A stretch of DNA of 64,000 nt from the NCBI GenBank assembly GCA_945897465.1, contig CAMDFK010000020.1, positions 1 through 64,000 of the forward strand. The letters run 5' to 3'. Of the stretch, positions 48,380-58,710 are shown one piece after another. The position numbers were made by a program, and so were the translations under genes. The stretch is from Limnohabitans sp. Rim8 (lineage in GTDB: Bacteria; Pseudomonadota; Gammaproteobacteria; Burkholderiales; Burkholderiaceae_C). Below the pieces are notes generated by a model, which was given only the letters and a program-made list of their open reading frames with translations, was not told where the DNA came from and made no database searches. The first letter of the stretch is position 1. Each line of letters starts with the position of its first letter.

Positions 48380-50187
48380 CTGATTTGGCCGAGCATTTGG
48401 ATGGCCCGGTCCTTGATGTCGCCATGTGTTGAGGAAATCACCGACAGAATCAAAGCACGGGCCAGGTCTTGGTCACCCTTGGCCATCAATTGTGTAGCCA
48501 AATTGAGTTTGCTTTGTTCGGTGTCTTCTGGTTTGGCCTGGTCGGGGCTGGTGACTTGGGGTGAGGGCGATTGTGGCCCGGGGGGTGATGAAGCGTGCAG
48601 ATTCAGGTCGATGGCGCTCATCTGCGCTGGAATGCTGGTGTGACCTGCTGGTTGGTCCATCACGGGATCGGTGTCTGGGATCCGAATGTCTTCGTAAGAG
48701 GGCACAAAGACGGGCTCAGTTTCAGACGATTTTCTTCGCATCCAAATCCCCACCATCAACAATATGGAGAGCAAAGCCGCGGCCCAGACCCAGATGGCGC
48801 TGTTTTCGCTCAGATTTTTCATACTCAAAGTCGACAGATGGGCAGACACCATCGTGGTGAAAGAAAGAGTGTCGGATTGATCGGAACCGAATGAGGGGAT
48901 AAGCGATGTTGATGCAGAGAGGGGGGGGGGCGAAGTTTTTTGGGCCAGTGCCTCAAGGTCCTTCATGTTTTGGTTCAAGGCCGCCAATTGGTCTTCTGCT
49001 TCTTTCGCTTCACGTTCTCTGGCCAAATTCGCTTCAGAAGCATGTGACCTGACGCTTGATTTGGACAAAGTCAATTTGTCTTGCTGCGGATTAGACGGGT
49101 TGGATTTCTCGGATTCGGTGGTCACCTTGCCTGACATGACACGCGAATTCTTGGCGTCCACCAGAAGCGGGGTTTCCGCAAGACGTCGGGCGTATTCTGC
49201 AAACTCAATGGATTGCGCAATGACGGTTTTGCGCGCCTCGTCGCGAGGAATTTCAGTGGCCTCTTCGCTGTCTGGGATTCTGATCACAGCGCCAGCCTTG
49301 AGGAGGTTCACATTGCCTTGAATGAAGGCGTCTGGGTTGGCCTTGAGCATGGCCAACATCATTTGGTCAAGGCTTGACTCTCCGCCCAAGTAACGCAGGG
49401 CAAGTTGAGAAGCCGTATCCCCGGATTTGACCTTGATGGTCTTCGGGTCGGCGGAAACAACTTGACCGTTGGTTTTGGGATTGGCCAAAACGGCGGGGGG
49501 GATCAAGGGTGATGCAGAAGCTGGCGTGTTGCCGGGGAGGGGCCCTTGGGGGGCGGGAATCTGGGCATTGCTTGCGGATGCAAAACGGTAAACAGGAACG
49601 TTTTGCGAATTGAGCTCAACACTGGCTACGTTCAAGGAGTTGGGCAACGCCTCGGCGGGCATGGACCGGGCAGCGACTGGGGCTACGGGCTCAACCATGG
49701 CTGGGACCGTGGCCAATTGGGGCGCGGTTGCGGAGGCTGATGCAGAACCTCGATTCTCAGGTCGTTGGCTGACCGAGTTAAGAAGCAAGGCGAAATTTTT
49801 TACCAATTGACCCGTTGAAGTCTGCGTCTCCAGGATCAAGTCAACGAAATTGTCCTGAATCGGATCCCGACCTTTGAGGGCAATGTAAGGACCACCGCTG
49901 GGCCTGGTTTGTAAACTGGCCGTCACTCTGCTCAATGCCGGGTTGTACTCCATGCCAGCCTGACTGAAAGCGGATGGGGCCGCCAATTGCGCACGCAAGG
50001 TGCGCAGCTCATCGGGTGAGGCCTGCACAACGTCGATTTCGGCCAACAAGGGTTCTCCAATGGCCGACAGGACCTGAAGTCGCCCCAAATCAAGGGCGAC
50101 TGCCGGTAGAGTACACATTGAAAAAAACAAAACACCGAGGGCTTTTCTCATCTGAGGTTTTGTTTTTAGGCACTTGAAAAAACCCAT
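48376..50187 (-). CDS. fimV: FimV-like peptidoglycan-binding polar hub protein
   Basis: A 603-residue protein. A signal peptide (from MRKALGVLFFSMCTLPAVA) is followed by the FimV N-terminal domain (LDLGRLQVLSAIGEPLLAEI, QDNFVDLILETQTSTGQLVK). A LysM domain comes next (IKVKSGDTASQLALRYLGGE, about residues 249-300), then a linker with coiled coil, one transmembrane helix (WVWAAALLSILLMVGIW) and a C-terminal FimV motif (LNLATQLMAKGDQDLARALI). It is smaller than the 900-residue Pseudomonas protein. In other bacteria FimV organises pili and polar complexes. ATG 50187 has AGGA 7 bases before it. Confidence 0.92.
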   Translation of the reverse strand: MGFFKCLKTKPQMRKALGVLFFSMCTLPAVALDLGRLQVLSAIGEPLLAEIDVVQASPDELRTLRAQLAAPSAFSQAGMEYNPALSRVTASLQTRPSGGPYIALKGRDPIQDNFVDLILETQTSTGQLVKNFALLLNSVSQRPENRGSASASATAPQLATVPAMVEPVAPVAARSMPAEALPNSLNVASVELNSQNVPVYRFASASNAQIPAPQGPLPGNTPASASPLIPPAVLANPKTNGQVVSADPKTIKVKSGDTASQLALRYLGGESSLDQMMLAMLKANPDAFIQGNVNLLKAGAVIRIPDSEEATEIPRDEARKTVIAQSIEFAEYARRLAETPLLVDAKNSRVMSGKVTTESEKSNPSNPQQDKLTLSKSSVRSHASEANLAREREAKEAEDQLAALNQNMKDLEALAQKTSPPPLSASTSLIPSFGSDQSDTLSFTTMVSAHLSTLSMKNLSENSAIWVWAAALLSILLMVGIWMRRKSSETEPVFVPSYEDIRIPDTDPVMDQPAGHTSIPAQMSAIDLNLHASSPPGPQSPSPQVTSPDQAKPEDTEQSKLNLATQLMAKGDQDLARALILSVISSTHGDIKDRAIQMLGQIR

Positions 50188-50222
50188 GGATATCCTGGAA
50201 AAGATAGTTTTTGAGTAACGAA

Positions 50223-51380
50223 TCAGGCATTCAGCAAGATGCGCAGCATGCGGCGCAGTGGCTCAGCTGCCCCCCAGAGCAACTGGTCACCAATGGTGAA
50301 GGCGCCAACATACTCCGGCCCCATGGCCAATTTCCGTAAACGTCCTACAGGGATGTCCATGGTGCCGGTGACGGCCACGGGTGTCAAGTCTTTGATAGTC
50401 GCTTCACGGGTATTTGGAATCACTTTGACCCAATCATTGTCCGCAGCGATCATGGCCTCAAGGTCGGCCACAGGCAGGTTTTTTTGGAGTTTGAAGGTCA
50501 GGGCCTGGCTGTGGCAGCGCATGGCGCCCACGCGAACGCAGAAACCGTCGACCGGAATGGCTGCAGAGCCAAAGCCCTCTCCCAGTCCCAAAATCTTGTT
50601 GGTTTCGGCCATGCCTTTCCACTCTTCTTTGGAGGTGCCCCAACCGGCTTCGTCCCGGTTTTTGCCGATACCCAAATCCTTGTCGATCCAGGGGATCAGC
50701 GAGCCGCCCAGAGGTACACCAAAGTTGGCGGTTTCAGACGCGGTCAAAGCACGTTGTTTGGTGACAACCATGCGGTCGATTTCCAAAATGGCGCTCTTGG
50801 GGTCGTCCAGCAAGGCTTTGACTTCGGCGTTCAGGGTGCCGTATTGGGTCAGCAGTTCGCGCATGTGTTGTGCACCACCGCCCGAAGCCGCTTGGTAAGT
50901 CTGGGTGCTCATCCACTCGACCAGACCGGCTTTGAAGAGGGCGCCAACGCCCATCAACATGCAGGACACGGTGCAGTTGCCGCCCACCCAGTTCTTGCCG
51001 CCGTTGGACAGCGCATTCTTGATCACGGGCATGTTGACCGGATCCAAGATGATGACCGCGTCTTTGTCCATGCGAAGGGTCGACGCCGCGTCGATCCAGT
51101 GGCCGTTCCAGCCCGCCGCACGCAGCTTGGGGAAGACTTCGGAGGTGTAGTCGCCACCCTGGGCGGTGATGATGATCTCGCAGCGCTTGAGCTGCTCGAG
51201 GTCGAAAGCGTCTTGCAGCGTGGTTTCGTTCTTGGCCATCGAGGGTGCTTGGCCACCCGAGTTGGACGTGGAGAAGAACAGGGGCTCGATCAGGTCAAAG
51301 TCTTTTTCCTGAATCATGCGGTCCATCAGAACCGAGCCGACCATGCCGCGCCAGCCGACCAAACCTACCAAGTTGCTCAT
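50223..51380 (-). CDS. asd: aspartate-semialdehyde dehydrogenase
   Basis: A 385-residue Asd that makes aspartate semialdehyde, the branch point to lysine/diaminopimelate, methionine, threonine and isoleucine. NADP site [18 protein letters not shown], catalytic Cys in [15 protein letters not shown], substrate segment [13 protein letters not shown], and catalytic His in [15 protein letters not shown]. It follows leuB with a 248-base gap that holds a possible leader peptide (51471-51581). Confidence 0.97.
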   Translation of the reverse strand: MSNLVGLVGWRGMVGSVLMDRMIQEKDFDLIEPLFFSTSNSGGQAPSMAKNETTLQDAFDLEQLKRCEIIITAQGGDYTSEVFPKLRAAGWNGHWIDAASTLRMDKDAVIILDPVNMPVIKNALSNGGKNWVGGNCTVSCMLMGVGALFKAGLVEWMSTQTYQAASGGGAQHMRELLTQYGTLNAEVKALLDDPKSAILEIDRMVVTKQRALTASETANFGVPLGGSLIPWIDKDLGIGKNRDEAGWGTSKEEWKGMAETNKILGLGEGFGSAAIPVDGFCVRVGAMRCHSQALTFKLQKNLPVADLEAMIAADNDWVKVIPNTREATIKDLTPVAVTGTMDIPVGRLRKLAMGPEYVGAFTIGDQLLWGAAEPLRRMLRILLNA

Positions 51381-51470
51381 TTCAACGCCCTTTCAGTTTT
51401 TAAAACAGTGTTTGACCAGACTGTTTGCCCGGCTCGTCTGGCCGGGGGGCGCACGACGAACCAGGCCGGA

Positions 51471-51581
51471 TCAGCCCTTAATGGTCGTGGTTTTTGTGGA
51501 AGTTGCACGCGCACCATCAGCCACTGCAGAGGCAATGATCAGGTTCAGGTTGAACAGGTGGGCGAGGAACATGGGCGACAT
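51471..51581 (-). CDS. 36-codon ORF upstream of asd, possible attenuation leader peptide
   Basis: ATG 51581 (a second ATG three codons on) opens a 36-residue frame: MSPMFLAHLFNLNLIIASAV, then ADGARATSTKTTTIKG and TGA. The end has five Thr, two Lys and one Ile within ten residues (TSTKTTTIKG), the amino acids made from the Asd product. Between its stop and asd there are stems that could pair alternatively: TCGTC/GACGA, CCCGGC/GCCGGG, and AAACAGT/ACTGTTT followed by a T-rich tail. This is the layout of an amino-acid attenuator. It could still be a chance ORF; the Shine-Dalgarno (AGGCGG, 11 bases away) is weak. Confidence 0.4.
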   Translation of the reverse strand: MSPMFLAHLFNLNLIIASAVADGARATSTKTTTIKG

Positions 51582-51628
51582 TGTAATAGATGCCGCCTGA
51601 GCTATTCATGACAGCCCCCTTTGGTGGC

Positions 51629-52714
51629 TCAACCCAACGCTTTGACCACCGCATCACCCATTTGTGCGGTGCCCACCTTGGTGGTGCCTTCGCTGTAAAT
51701 GTCGCCGGTGCGCAGGCCTTGGGCCAACACTTTTTGCACAGCCGCTTCGATGCGCTGGGCCGCTTCGGGCTGGTTCAGGCTAAAGCGCAGCATCATGGCC
51801 GCAGACAAGATGGTTGCCAGTGGGTTGGCCACGCCTTTGCCCGCGATGTCGGGGGCGCTGCCGTGGCTGGGCTCGTACAGGCCTTGGTTCTTCGTGTTCA
51901 GGCTGGCCGATGGCAGCATGCCGATCGAACCGGTGAGCATGGAGGCTTCGTCGCTCAGGATGTCGCCGAACATGTTGCCGGTGACCACCACGTCAAAACG
52001 CTTGGGCTCTTTGACCAACTGCATGGCGGCGTTGTCCACATACATGTGGTCCAGCGCAATGTCGGGGTACTCTTTGCCGACTTCGGTGACCACGTCTTTC
52101 CAGAACTGGAAAGTCTCCAGCACGTTGGCTTTGTCGACGCTGGTTACGCGGCCTTCTTTACCAGCGGCTTTGCGCTTGCGGGCGGCCTGGAACGCGACGT
52201 GGGCGATACGTTCGATCTCGGGCTTGCTGTAGCGCATGGTGTCGAAGGCTTCTTCGGCGCCAGGGAAGTGGCCATCGGTGGCGATGCGGCGACCGCGTGG
52301 CTGGCCAAAGTAGATGTCGCCTGTCAGCTCGCGGATGATCAGGATGTCCAGACCCGAGATCAACTCGGGCTTGAGGCTGGCCGCGCCGACCAATTGTTCG
52401 TAGCAAATGGCAGGGCGGAAGTTGGCGAACAGTCCCATGTTTTTGCGCAGGCCCAAAATCGCTTGCTCGGGGCGCAAGGGGCGGTCGAGCTTGTCGTATT
52501 TCCAGTCGCCCACCGCGCCAAACAGCACGGCGTCACTGTCCATAGCCAGCTTGAGTGTGGCTTCGGGCAGGGGATGGCCAAAGGCATCGTAAGCCGCGCC
52601 GCCGACCAAGGCGGTTTCCATCTCGAACTTCAAGTCGAGCGTGTTCAAGACTTTGACGGCTTCAGCGACGATTTCGGTGCCGATGCCATCACCGGGGAGG
52701 ACTGCGATTTTCAT
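51629..52714 (-). CDS. leuB: 3-isopropylmalate dehydrogenase
   Basis: A 361-residue LeuB, third step of leucine synthesis. N-terminus [20 protein letters not shown], substrate Arg residues near [14 protein letters not shown] and [19 protein letters not shown]/metal segment [20 protein letters not shown], and [23 protein letters not shown] 52714 is chosen over an upstream start at 52738. It is cut off from leuD by about 1.9 kb containing a Fic gene. Confidence 0.97.
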   Translation of the reverse strand: MKIAVLPGDGIGTEIVAEAVKVLNTLDLKFEMETALVGGAAYDAFGHPLPEATLKLAMDSDAVLFGAVGDWKYDKLDRPLRPEQAILGLRKNMGLFANFRPAICYEQLVGAASLKPELISGLDILIIRELTGDIYFGQPRGRRIATDGHFPGAEEAFDTMRYSKPEIERIAHVAFQAARKRKAAGKEGRVTSVDKANVLETFQFWKDVVTEVGKEYPDIALDHMYVDNAAMQLVKEPKRFDVVVTGNMFGDILSDEASMLTGSIGMLPSASLNTKNQGLYEPSHGSAPDIAGKGVANPLATILSAAMMLRFSLNQPEAAQRIEAAVQKVLAQGLRTGDIYSEGTTKVGTAQMGDAVVKALG

Positions 52715-52807
52715 GGTGTGAGGCGAGCATGCTCGCAATAAAGGTAAATTCTGGGGTGTATTTTAGAGGGCCTTGCAAATACGACGGCGCCAATCAATTG
52801 GGTCGTG

Positions 52808-53857
52808 CTACTTCAACCCATACCAAACACCGCGTCCGCTGCCGTGTTGCTCCAGATGGTTACGCTCGGTCAGGTCTCGGAAATGCAGCTTGAGGGTGTT
52901 GCGACTGACGCCGGTCAGCTTGATGGCATCCATCATCGTGACGCGCCCGTGCTCGCGGGCAAATTCCACGATCTTCAGTGACAGCTCGGGCAGGGTGGCC
53001 AGCACGATCTTTTCGCGTTCGACCTTCTTCTCCAGGCGCCGAACTTGCTCGGCCAGCGATCGCAAGAAGAAAACCAGCCAAGGCTGCCAGTTGGGCGCAT
53101 CCGTGCGAATAGTTCCCTGTGTCTGGCGCAGGGCCAGGTAATAGGCTTCCTTGTTCAGCTCGATCACACTCTCCAGCGAGCTGTACGGCACATAGGCGTA
53201 TCCGGCCTGGATCAGCAGCAGGGTCGTCAGAACCCGGCTTAAGCGCCCATTGCCATCCTGAAAGGGGTGAATTTCCAGAAAGACCACCACAAAGATCGCG
53301 ATGATCAGCAAGGGATGAAGATGCGCTTTGTCGCGTTCATCATTCACCCACGAGACCAGTTCGGCCATCAGCCGTGGCGTATCGAATGGCATGGCGGTCT
53401 CAAAGACGATGCCGATCTGTGTTCCGCTTTCATCGAAAGCGGCAACGCTGTTCGAGTTGGTCTTGTACTGTCCCCGGTGACGCGTGTCATTTTCGCTGTG
53501 GCGCAGCAAAATCTGGTGCAACTGCTTGATGTGGTTTTCGTTGAACGGAATGTCCTGCCAGGCGCTGAACACCAAATCCATCAGCTCTGCGTAACCGGCC
53601 ACTTCCTGTTCGTCGCGGGTGTCGAAAGACTGAATGGCCAAGTTGGAGAGCAGACGCTCGACTTCCCGGTCCGTCAGTTTGCTGCCTTCAATGCGAGTGG
53701 AAGAGCCAATGCTCTCAATGGTTGCCACCCGCCGCAGCGCTGAAAGACGCTCGGGCGCAAGGGAGCCCAAGGCCCGCCAAGCGCCTTTGAACTCGTCGAT
53801 TCTGGCGATCAAGCTCAGGATCTCGGGACTTATCTGAAGAGTGTCTGAACGCAGCAT
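52808..53857 (-). CDS. Fic-family protein with winged-helix C-terminus (class II)
   Basis: A 349-residue Fic protein. The inhibitory motif S-x3-E-G is at 53-58 (STRIEG) and the catalytic motif HPFQDGNGRLSR at 197-208. A C-terminal winged helix follows (IVEFAREHGRVTMMDAIKLT, GVSRNTLKLHFRDLTERNHL). It probably AMPylates proteins under self-inhibition. ATG 53857 is preferred; the frame is open to 54037. It lies between leuD and leuB, which are adjacent in most relatives, so it looks inserted. It is a different subfamily from the Fic at 2915 and shares little with it outside the motif. Confidence 0.92.
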   Translation of the reverse strand: MLRSDTLQISPEILSLIARIDEFKGAWRALGSLAPERLSALRRVATIESIGSSTRIEGSKLTDREVERLLSNLAIQSFDTRDEQEVAGYAELMDLVFSAWQDIPFNENHIKQLHQILLRHSENDTRHRGQYKTNSNSVAAFDESGTQIGIVFETAMPFDTPRLMAELVSWVNDERDKAHLHPLLIIAIFVVVFLEIHPFQDGNGRLSRVLTTLLLIQAGYAYVPYSSLESVIELNKEAYYLALRQTQGTIRTDAPNWQPWLVFFLRSLAEQVRRLEKKVEREKIVLATLPELSLKIVEFAREHGRVTMMDAIKLTGVSRNTLKLHFRDLTERNHLEQHGSGRGVWYGLK

Positions 53858-54629
53858 GTAACCAATAATACACCCATTAACACCCAATTCAGGGTGGGGT
53901 TCATTCTGTTGCTGTCGAAATGATCCAAGGCAACAGAGGCTGCCATTGCAGCTGGCCGAATCAATGCGCCACAAACCGAGGCATTGCGTTTTGAAAGCCC
54001 AGGTAAATGCGCCAAGGCCCTGAAATGCGCAACTCAATCAGTTGGCGCATCAGCCTGCGCAGTTGCAAATCGCCGCTTTGCAGTGCTGCCAAAATGGCAC
54101 CGGCCCGATCCAGATCGCCCAGTTCACGATGTATTTCGACGCGCATCAGATCCGGCACCGCGACACGGCTACTGCCGTGCAAGGCAAGTATGGCCTGCAA
54201 ATTTTCGATCAATTCGAGACGTGCGGCCCGTTCAATGTCTGCCGCATTTGGAGTTGTGCTGGTTTGCGCCTGTGCAATGGCTGCAATAGCCGCAGCACCA
54301 CGGACAGGAACGGGGTGAGGCACTGTGGTATCGCTTCGGCCCACCCATCTTTCTGTGTGTGTGTCAATTTATGCAGCAGAAACAGACTGCCACAGCTGCA
54401 ACGACGGAGCCCGCTTTCTGCTGGCACCTTCATGTCGCCATTGCTGGCGTCAGTCCAGTAATCACCAAACGCGGGGTGCTGAAAAGTCGATCTGATTCGC
54501 GCCTGTTTGTATTCAGCGCTGCAGCAGGGGGCTGTGCAAACATGTTAACCAGTGAGTGTTGTCATGTTGGTTATGCTGTTGCACCTCGTACTTGTATCCG
54601 CCGCCAAAGAATCAATTGGGGTAGGGAAA
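53858..54629. other. unrecognised inserted DNA between leuD and fic
   Basis: About 770 bases of foreign-looking sequence. It contains a weakly supported ORF at 53961-54344 and, in another minus frame (54209-54433), a stretch with a CxC and His/Thr-rich patch (RRCSCGSLFLLHKLTHTQKD) that could be a remnant of something. No repeats, transposase or attachment site were recognised. Confidence 0.45.
53961..54344 (-). CDS. hypothetical protein, doubtful
   Basis: A 127-residue frame with a helical, charged core (IERAARLELIENLQAILALH, VAVPDLMRVEIHRELGDLDR, AGAILAALQSGDLQLRRLMR). The amino-acid pattern looks like real protein more than the shadows around it, but I know no family for it. It may be the 3' part of a broken gene, since a second coding-like frame lies just upstream. 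Confidence 0.35.
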   Translation of the reverse strand: MGRSDTTVPHPVPVRGAAAIAAIAQAQTSTTPNAADIERAARLELIENLQAILALHGSSRVAVPDLMRVEIHRELGDLDRAGAILAALQSGDLQLRRLMRQLIELRISGPWRIYLGFQNAMPRFVAH

Positions 54630-55274
54630 TTACATCGTATGCGCCAACCAGGGTTTGGTGGCCAAGCGCTCGGCTTCATAGGTCTTGATCTTGTCAGCAT
54701 GACGCAGGGTAAGACCGATGTCGTCCAGGCCGTTGAGCAGGCAGTACTTGCGGAAAGCCTGCACCTCAAAGGGGATCTCTTCGCCTTGGGGACGCACCAC
54801 CACTTGGCGTTCCAAATCGACCGTGAGTTCATAGCCGGGGAAGGCGGCCACTTCATTGAACAGCAGGTCCACGGCGGCTTCGGGCAGCACGATGGGCAAC
54901 AGTCCGTTTTTGAAGCAGTTGTTGAAGAAGATGTCGGCAAAGCTGGGCGCGATCACGCAGCGAAAGCCGTATTGGTCGATGGCCCAGGGGGCGTGTTCGC
55001 GGCTGGAGCCACAACCGAAGTTCTTGCGTGCCAACAGAACTTTGGCACCTTTGTAGCGCGGCTGGTTGAGTACGAAATCGGGGTTGGGCTTGCGGGCAGA
55101 CTCGGGCACGCCGGGCTCGCCTTTATCGAGGTAGCGCCATTCGTCGAACAGGTTGGGGCCAAAGCCGGTTTTGCGGATCGACTTGAGGAATTGCTTGGGG
55201 ATGATGGCGTCGGTGTCCACGTTGGCGCGGTCCATCGGGGCCACGATGCCTTTGAGGAGGGTGAATTTTTGCAT
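54630..55274 (-). CDS. leuD: 3-isopropylmalate dehydratase, small subunit
   Basis: A 214-residue LeuD. Typical: [40 protein letters not shown]-type segment (here [20 protein letters not shown]), [20 protein letters not shown]. It pairs with LeuC to isomerise 2- to 3-isopropylmalate. It lies 20 bases downstream of leuC; the next leu gene, leuB, is displaced by the Fic insertion. Confidence 0.97.
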   Translation of the reverse strand: MQKFTLLKGIVAPMDRANVDTDAIIPKQFLKSIRKTGFGPNLFDEWRYLDKGEPGVPESARKPNPDFVLNQPRYKGAKVLLARKNFGCGSSREHAPWAIDQYGFRCVIAPSFADIFFNNCFKNGLLPIVLPEAAVDLLFNEVAAFPGYELTVDLERQVVVRPQGEEIPFEVQAFRKYCLLNGLDDIGLTLRHADKIKTYEAERLATKPWLAHTM

Positions 55275-55294
55275 CTTGTGTTTCCTCGATCGCT

Positions 55295-56716
55295 TCAGGC
55301 GAATTTGCGAACGTCAACAAAGTGGCCGTGCACGGCAGCGGCTGCGGCCATGGCGGGGCTGACCAGGTGGGTGCGACCACCCGCGCCTTGACGGCCTTCG
55401 AAGTTGCGGTTGGAGGTCGATGCGCAGCGCTCACCAGGCTCCAGGCGGTCGGCGTTCATGGCCAGGCACATGGAGCAGCCGGGTTCGCGCCACTCAAAGC
55501 CTGCGGCCTTGAAGATTTCGTGCAGGCCTTCGCGCTCGGCTTGTTCTTTGACCAGACCTGAGCCGGGCACGACCATGGCCAACTTGACGTTCTTGGCCAC
55601 TTTTTGGCCGAGCTTTTTGACCACGGCAGCGGCTTCGCGCATGTCTTCGATGCGGCTGTTGGTGCACGAGCCGATGAACACTTTGTCGATGGTGATGTCG
55701 GCCAAGGCTTTTCCGGGCTGCAAGCCCATGTAAGTCAGGGCACGCTCGATGGCATCGCGCTTGACATCGTCTTTTTCCTTGTCGGGGTCGGGCGTGTGGC
55801 CGTCGATGCCCAGCACCATCTCGGGCGAGGTGCCCCAGGTGACTTGCGGCACGATGGCGCTGGCGTCGAGTTCGACCACCGCGTCAAAGTGTGCGCCGGG
55901 GTCGGACTGCAGGGTCTTCCAGTAGCCCACGGCGTGGTCCCACTCGACGCCCGTGGGCGAGAGCAAACGGCCTTTGACGTACTCGATGGTTTTCTCGTCC
56001 ACCGCCACCAAGCCCGCGCGTGCGCCGCCTTCGATGGCCATGTTGCAGACCGTCATGCGGCCTTCCATACTCAAAGCGCGGATGGCCGAGCCTGCGAATT
56101 CGATGGTGTAGCCGGTGCCGCCCGCGGTGCCGATTTTGCCAATGATGGCCAGCACGATGTCTTTGCCCGTGAGGCCCTTGGCCAGCGTGCCTTCGACCTT
56201 GATGAGCATGTTTTTGGCTTTTTTAGCCAGGAGCGTTTGCGTGGCCATGACGTGCTCGACCTCGGAAGTGCCGATGCCGTGGGCCAGCGCGCCAAAAGCG
56301 CCGTGTGTGGAGGTGTGCGAGTCGCCGCAGACCACGGTCATGCCAGGCAGGGTGGCGCCGTTTTCAGGGCCAATGACGTGCACGATGCCCTGGCGCTTGG
56401 ACAGGAAGGGGAAGAAAGCGGCAGAGCCGTATTCCTTCATGTTGGCGTCGAGCGTGGTGATTTGCTCTTTGCTGATTGGGTCGGTGATGCCGTCGTAACC
56501 CAGCTCCCAGCCGGTGGTGGGGGTGTTGTGGTCGGCGGTGGCCACGATGGAGCTGACACGCCAGACCTTGCGGCCGGCTTGGCGCAGGCCTTCAAAGGCT
56601 TGGGGGCTGGTGACTTCGTGCACCAGGTGTCGGTCGATGTAGAGGACGGAGGTGCCGTCTTCCTCGGTGTGGACGACGTGTTCGTCCCAGATCTTGTCGT
56701 AGAGCGTGCGTGCCAT
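55295..56716 (-). CDS. leuC: 3-isopropylmalate dehydratase, large subunit
   Basis: A 473-residue aconitase-family protein. The [4Fe-4S] cysteines are in [20 protein letters not shown] and [15 protein letters not shown]; substrate segments are [20 protein letters not shown] and [20 protein letters not shown]. It is the first leu gene of the run; 105 bases separate it from lapB, with AT-rich sequence (GCATAAAATG on the minus strand) that may hold its promoter. Confidence 0.97.
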   Translation of the reverse strand: MARTLYDKIWDEHVVHTEEDGTSVLYIDRHLVHEVTSPQAFEGLRQAGRKVWRVSSIVATADHNTPTTGWELGYDGITDPISKEQITTLDANMKEYGSAAFFPFLSKRQGIVHVIGPENGATLPGMTVVCGDSHTSTHGAFGALAHGIGTSEVEHVMATQTLLAKKAKNMLIKVEGTLAKGLTGKDIVLAIIGKIGTAGGTGYTIEFAGSAIRALSMEGRMTVCNMAIEGGARAGLVAVDEKTIEYVKGRLLSPTGVEWDHAVGYWKTLQSDPGAHFDAVVELDASAIVPQVTWGTSPEMVLGIDGHTPDPDKEKDDVKRDAIERALTYMGLQPGKALADITIDKVFIGSCTNSRIEDMREAAAVVKKLGQKVAKNVKLAMVVPGSGLVKEQAEREGLHEIFKAAGFEWREPGCSMCLAMNADRLEPGERCASTSNRNFEGRQGAGGRTHLVSPAMAAAAAVHGHFVDVRKFA

Positions 56717-56821
56717 GGAGCTTCCTTGCTATGCAACCAAACATTTTATGCGGATACCCAAAGGGCGAGCTGACACAAGTGACAGCGCAGGGACCGGCTG
56801 ATGCCCGTTTTCGGGCGCCGC

Positions 56822-57991
56822 TTACAGTTCTTCCACGCGCCGGGGAGGGTAACTGTCCCAGGACTGGCAGCCCGGGCAATGCCAAAAGTGCTCTTTGGCT
56901 TCAAAACCACAAGCCGCGCAGCGGTAGCGCGCCAACGGTTTGGTGGCGTTTTCCAGCGTTTTTTGCACGGGTGCAGGCAATTCGCCGACCTGGTTTTTGG
57001 CCCCGTTCAGCCAGCGGCTGGCGGCCATCATGGAAGGGTGGTTTTGCAGATGGTCGAGGTAGCGCTGCAGGGCAAGGGCATCGCTGGTGTCGGCCGATGG
57101 CGGGTTGTGGGCTTGGAGTGTCGTGATCGCGTCCAGCACATCGATGCAGGGCTGGCGCTGGTAATGGGCTTTCAACAAATCACCGGCTTGGGTCGCCAAG
57201 CCGCTGGCCAGGGCCGCTTGCGCGTAGCTGGCCGCGGCCAAGGGGGCGGCCATGTCGTTGTGCTCAAAAAAGACCGCCAAGGTTTCGCAGGCGGCGCTTG
57301 CCTGGCCTTGGCTCAGCTGCAATTGCCCCATCAACAGGCGCGGCCTGGCCGCACGGGGGTGGTCTCGCAGGGCTTGTGCCACCAAGTCGAGTGCTTTGGC
57401 GCTGTCACCCTTTTGCACCGCTTCGCGGGCCAACTCGCACTGGTAATGCGCCAGCCGGATGCCAAAGTCGGCCTCCCCGGATTTTTCGAGCAAACGGGCC
57501 ACTGCAGCGGCTTCGGGCCATTCGCGTGAGCGCTCGTAAATGGCCATTCGGGCCAGTCGGGATTGGCCCTCGTAAGAGGTGCCTTCGAGTTTGCGCAGCG
57601 CTTCTTCGGCGCGGTCCAGCAAGCCGGCTTTCAAATAATCGAGCGCCAGACCGTGTTGCGCCCTTTGCCGGTCGGCGTGGCCGATGTCGGCACGCGAGAG
57701 CAGGTGTTCGTGGACCCGCACCGCACGGTCGTATTCACCCCGTCGGCGGAACAAATTGCCCAATGCAAAGTGCAATTCCGAGGTGTCCGGGTCGTTTTGG
57801 ACCGCCTCAATGAAGGCGTCAATGGCTTGGTCTTGTTGTTCGTTGAGCAGGTGGTTCAGACCTTTGAAATAGGCTCGGGGCGCCTGCCGGTTGGCGATGC
57901 GCATCTGGCGCAAGTCCAGACGAGACGCGATCCAGCCCAAGGAAAAGGCTGTGGGCAAGCCCAGCAAAATCCAGGTCAGGTCAAGCTCCAT
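56822..57991 (-). CDS. lapB: lipopolysaccharide assembly protein LapB (YciM)
   Basis: A 389-residue protein with an N-terminal membrane anchor (LTWILLGLPTAFSLGWIASR), TPR repeats through the middle, and a C-terminal rubredoxin-like zinc ribbon (YRCAACGFEAKEHFWHCPGC). LapB controls LPS synthesis by directing LpxC turnover with FtsH. It overlaps the end of lapA by 11 bases, in the conserved ihfB-lapA-lapB order. Confidence 0.95.
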   Translation of the reverse strand: MELDLTWILLGLPTAFSLGWIASRLDLRQMRIANRQAPRAYFKGLNHLLNEQQDQAIDAFIEAVQNDPDTSELHFALGNLFRRRGEYDRAVRVHEHLLSRADIGHADRQRAQHGLALDYLKAGLLDRAEEALRKLEGTSYEGQSRLARMAIYERSREWPEAAAVARLLEKSGEADFGIRLAHYQCELAREAVQKGDSAKALDLVAQALRDHPRAARPRLLMGQLQLSQGQASAACETLAVFFEHNDMAAPLAAASYAQAALASGLATQAGDLLKAHYQRQPCIDVLDAITTLQAHNPPSADTSDALALQRYLDHLQNHPSMMAASRWLNGAKNQVGELPAPVQKTLENATKPLARYRCAACGFEAKEHFWHCPGCQSWDSYPPRRVEEL

Positions 57992-58265
57992 CGGTCACCT
58001 CGGACGTGTGGGCAGTGGGAGTTATCGGGGTGTTTTTCTTGACTGCTTGACGCTCGCGCCACCAGCGCGGCACCATGCCGAGCACACCCACCACCACGCC
58101 CAGCGTGAAGGCCGACAACACCACCAGTACCGTGGGGGCAGACCAGTGGGTGCCGAAAAAGAAATTCACACGGGTTTCTTGCTGGTTGTTCAGCGCAAAA
58201 GCAAACAGGGTGAAAAAAACAGCGGCTTTCAGCAACCACTGAAGCAGCCAGAGCAGGCGTTTCAT
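57981..58265 (-). CDS. lapA: LapA-family membrane protein
   Basis: A 94-residue protein with two membrane helices (LLKAAVFFTLFAFALNNQQE, VLVVLSAFTLGVVVGVLGMV) and the family motif NQQETRVNFFFG. It pairs with LapB in LPS assembly. It starts at ATG 58265, 94 bases after ihfB, and overlaps lapB. Confidence 0.92.
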   Translation of the reverse strand: MKRLLWLLQWLLKAAVFFTLFAFALNNQQETRVNFFFGTHWSAPTVLVVLSAFTLGVVVGVLGMVPRWWRERQAVKKNTPITPTAHTSEVTDGA

Positions 58266-58359
58266 GAATGGACCTCGGAAGCTGGAACCATTCTAAGGTC
58301 TCAAGACAAATAGCTGGTTGCACGGGCTTGGGGACAAGCGCAGGTGTGCGCCATGCAGA

Positions 58360-58680
58360 TCATTGGGGTGATTTTTCTGCGCTTTGGGTTTGAGCCAGAG
58401 TGCCCGCATCCACGGCTTCGCGCAGGGCTTTACCGGGCTTGAAATGGGGGACACGCTTTTCAGGAATCTGGACGCTTTCGCCAGATCTGGGGTTGCGGCC
58501 TGTGCGGGGGGGGCGACGGTTGATGGAGAAACTGCCAAAGCCGCGAATCTCGATGCGGTGGCCTTTGACCAGCGCGTCACTCATCGCATCGAGCAACGTC
58601 TTGACGGCCAATTCGGCGTCACGGTGGGTCAGTTGCGCAAAGCGGGCAGCGAGTTCTTCAACCAGATCGGAGCGGGTCAT
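58360..58680 (-). CDS. ihfB: integration host factor, beta subunit
   Basis: A 106-residue HU/IHF-family DNA-bending protein. [20 protein letters not shown] at the start and [20 protein letters not shown], with the minor-groove Pro loop, give the beta type. It is located right after rpsA, as in most Proteobacteria. Confidence 0.96.
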   Translation of the reverse strand: MTRSDLVEELAARFAQLTHRDAELAVKTLLDAMSDALVKGHRIEIRGFGSFSINRRPPRTGRNPRSGESVQIPEKRVPHFKPGKALREAVDAGTLAQTQSAEKSPQ

Positions 58681-58710
58681 GTGCGTTGGACCTTAGGCGA
58701 TGAGCGTTGT

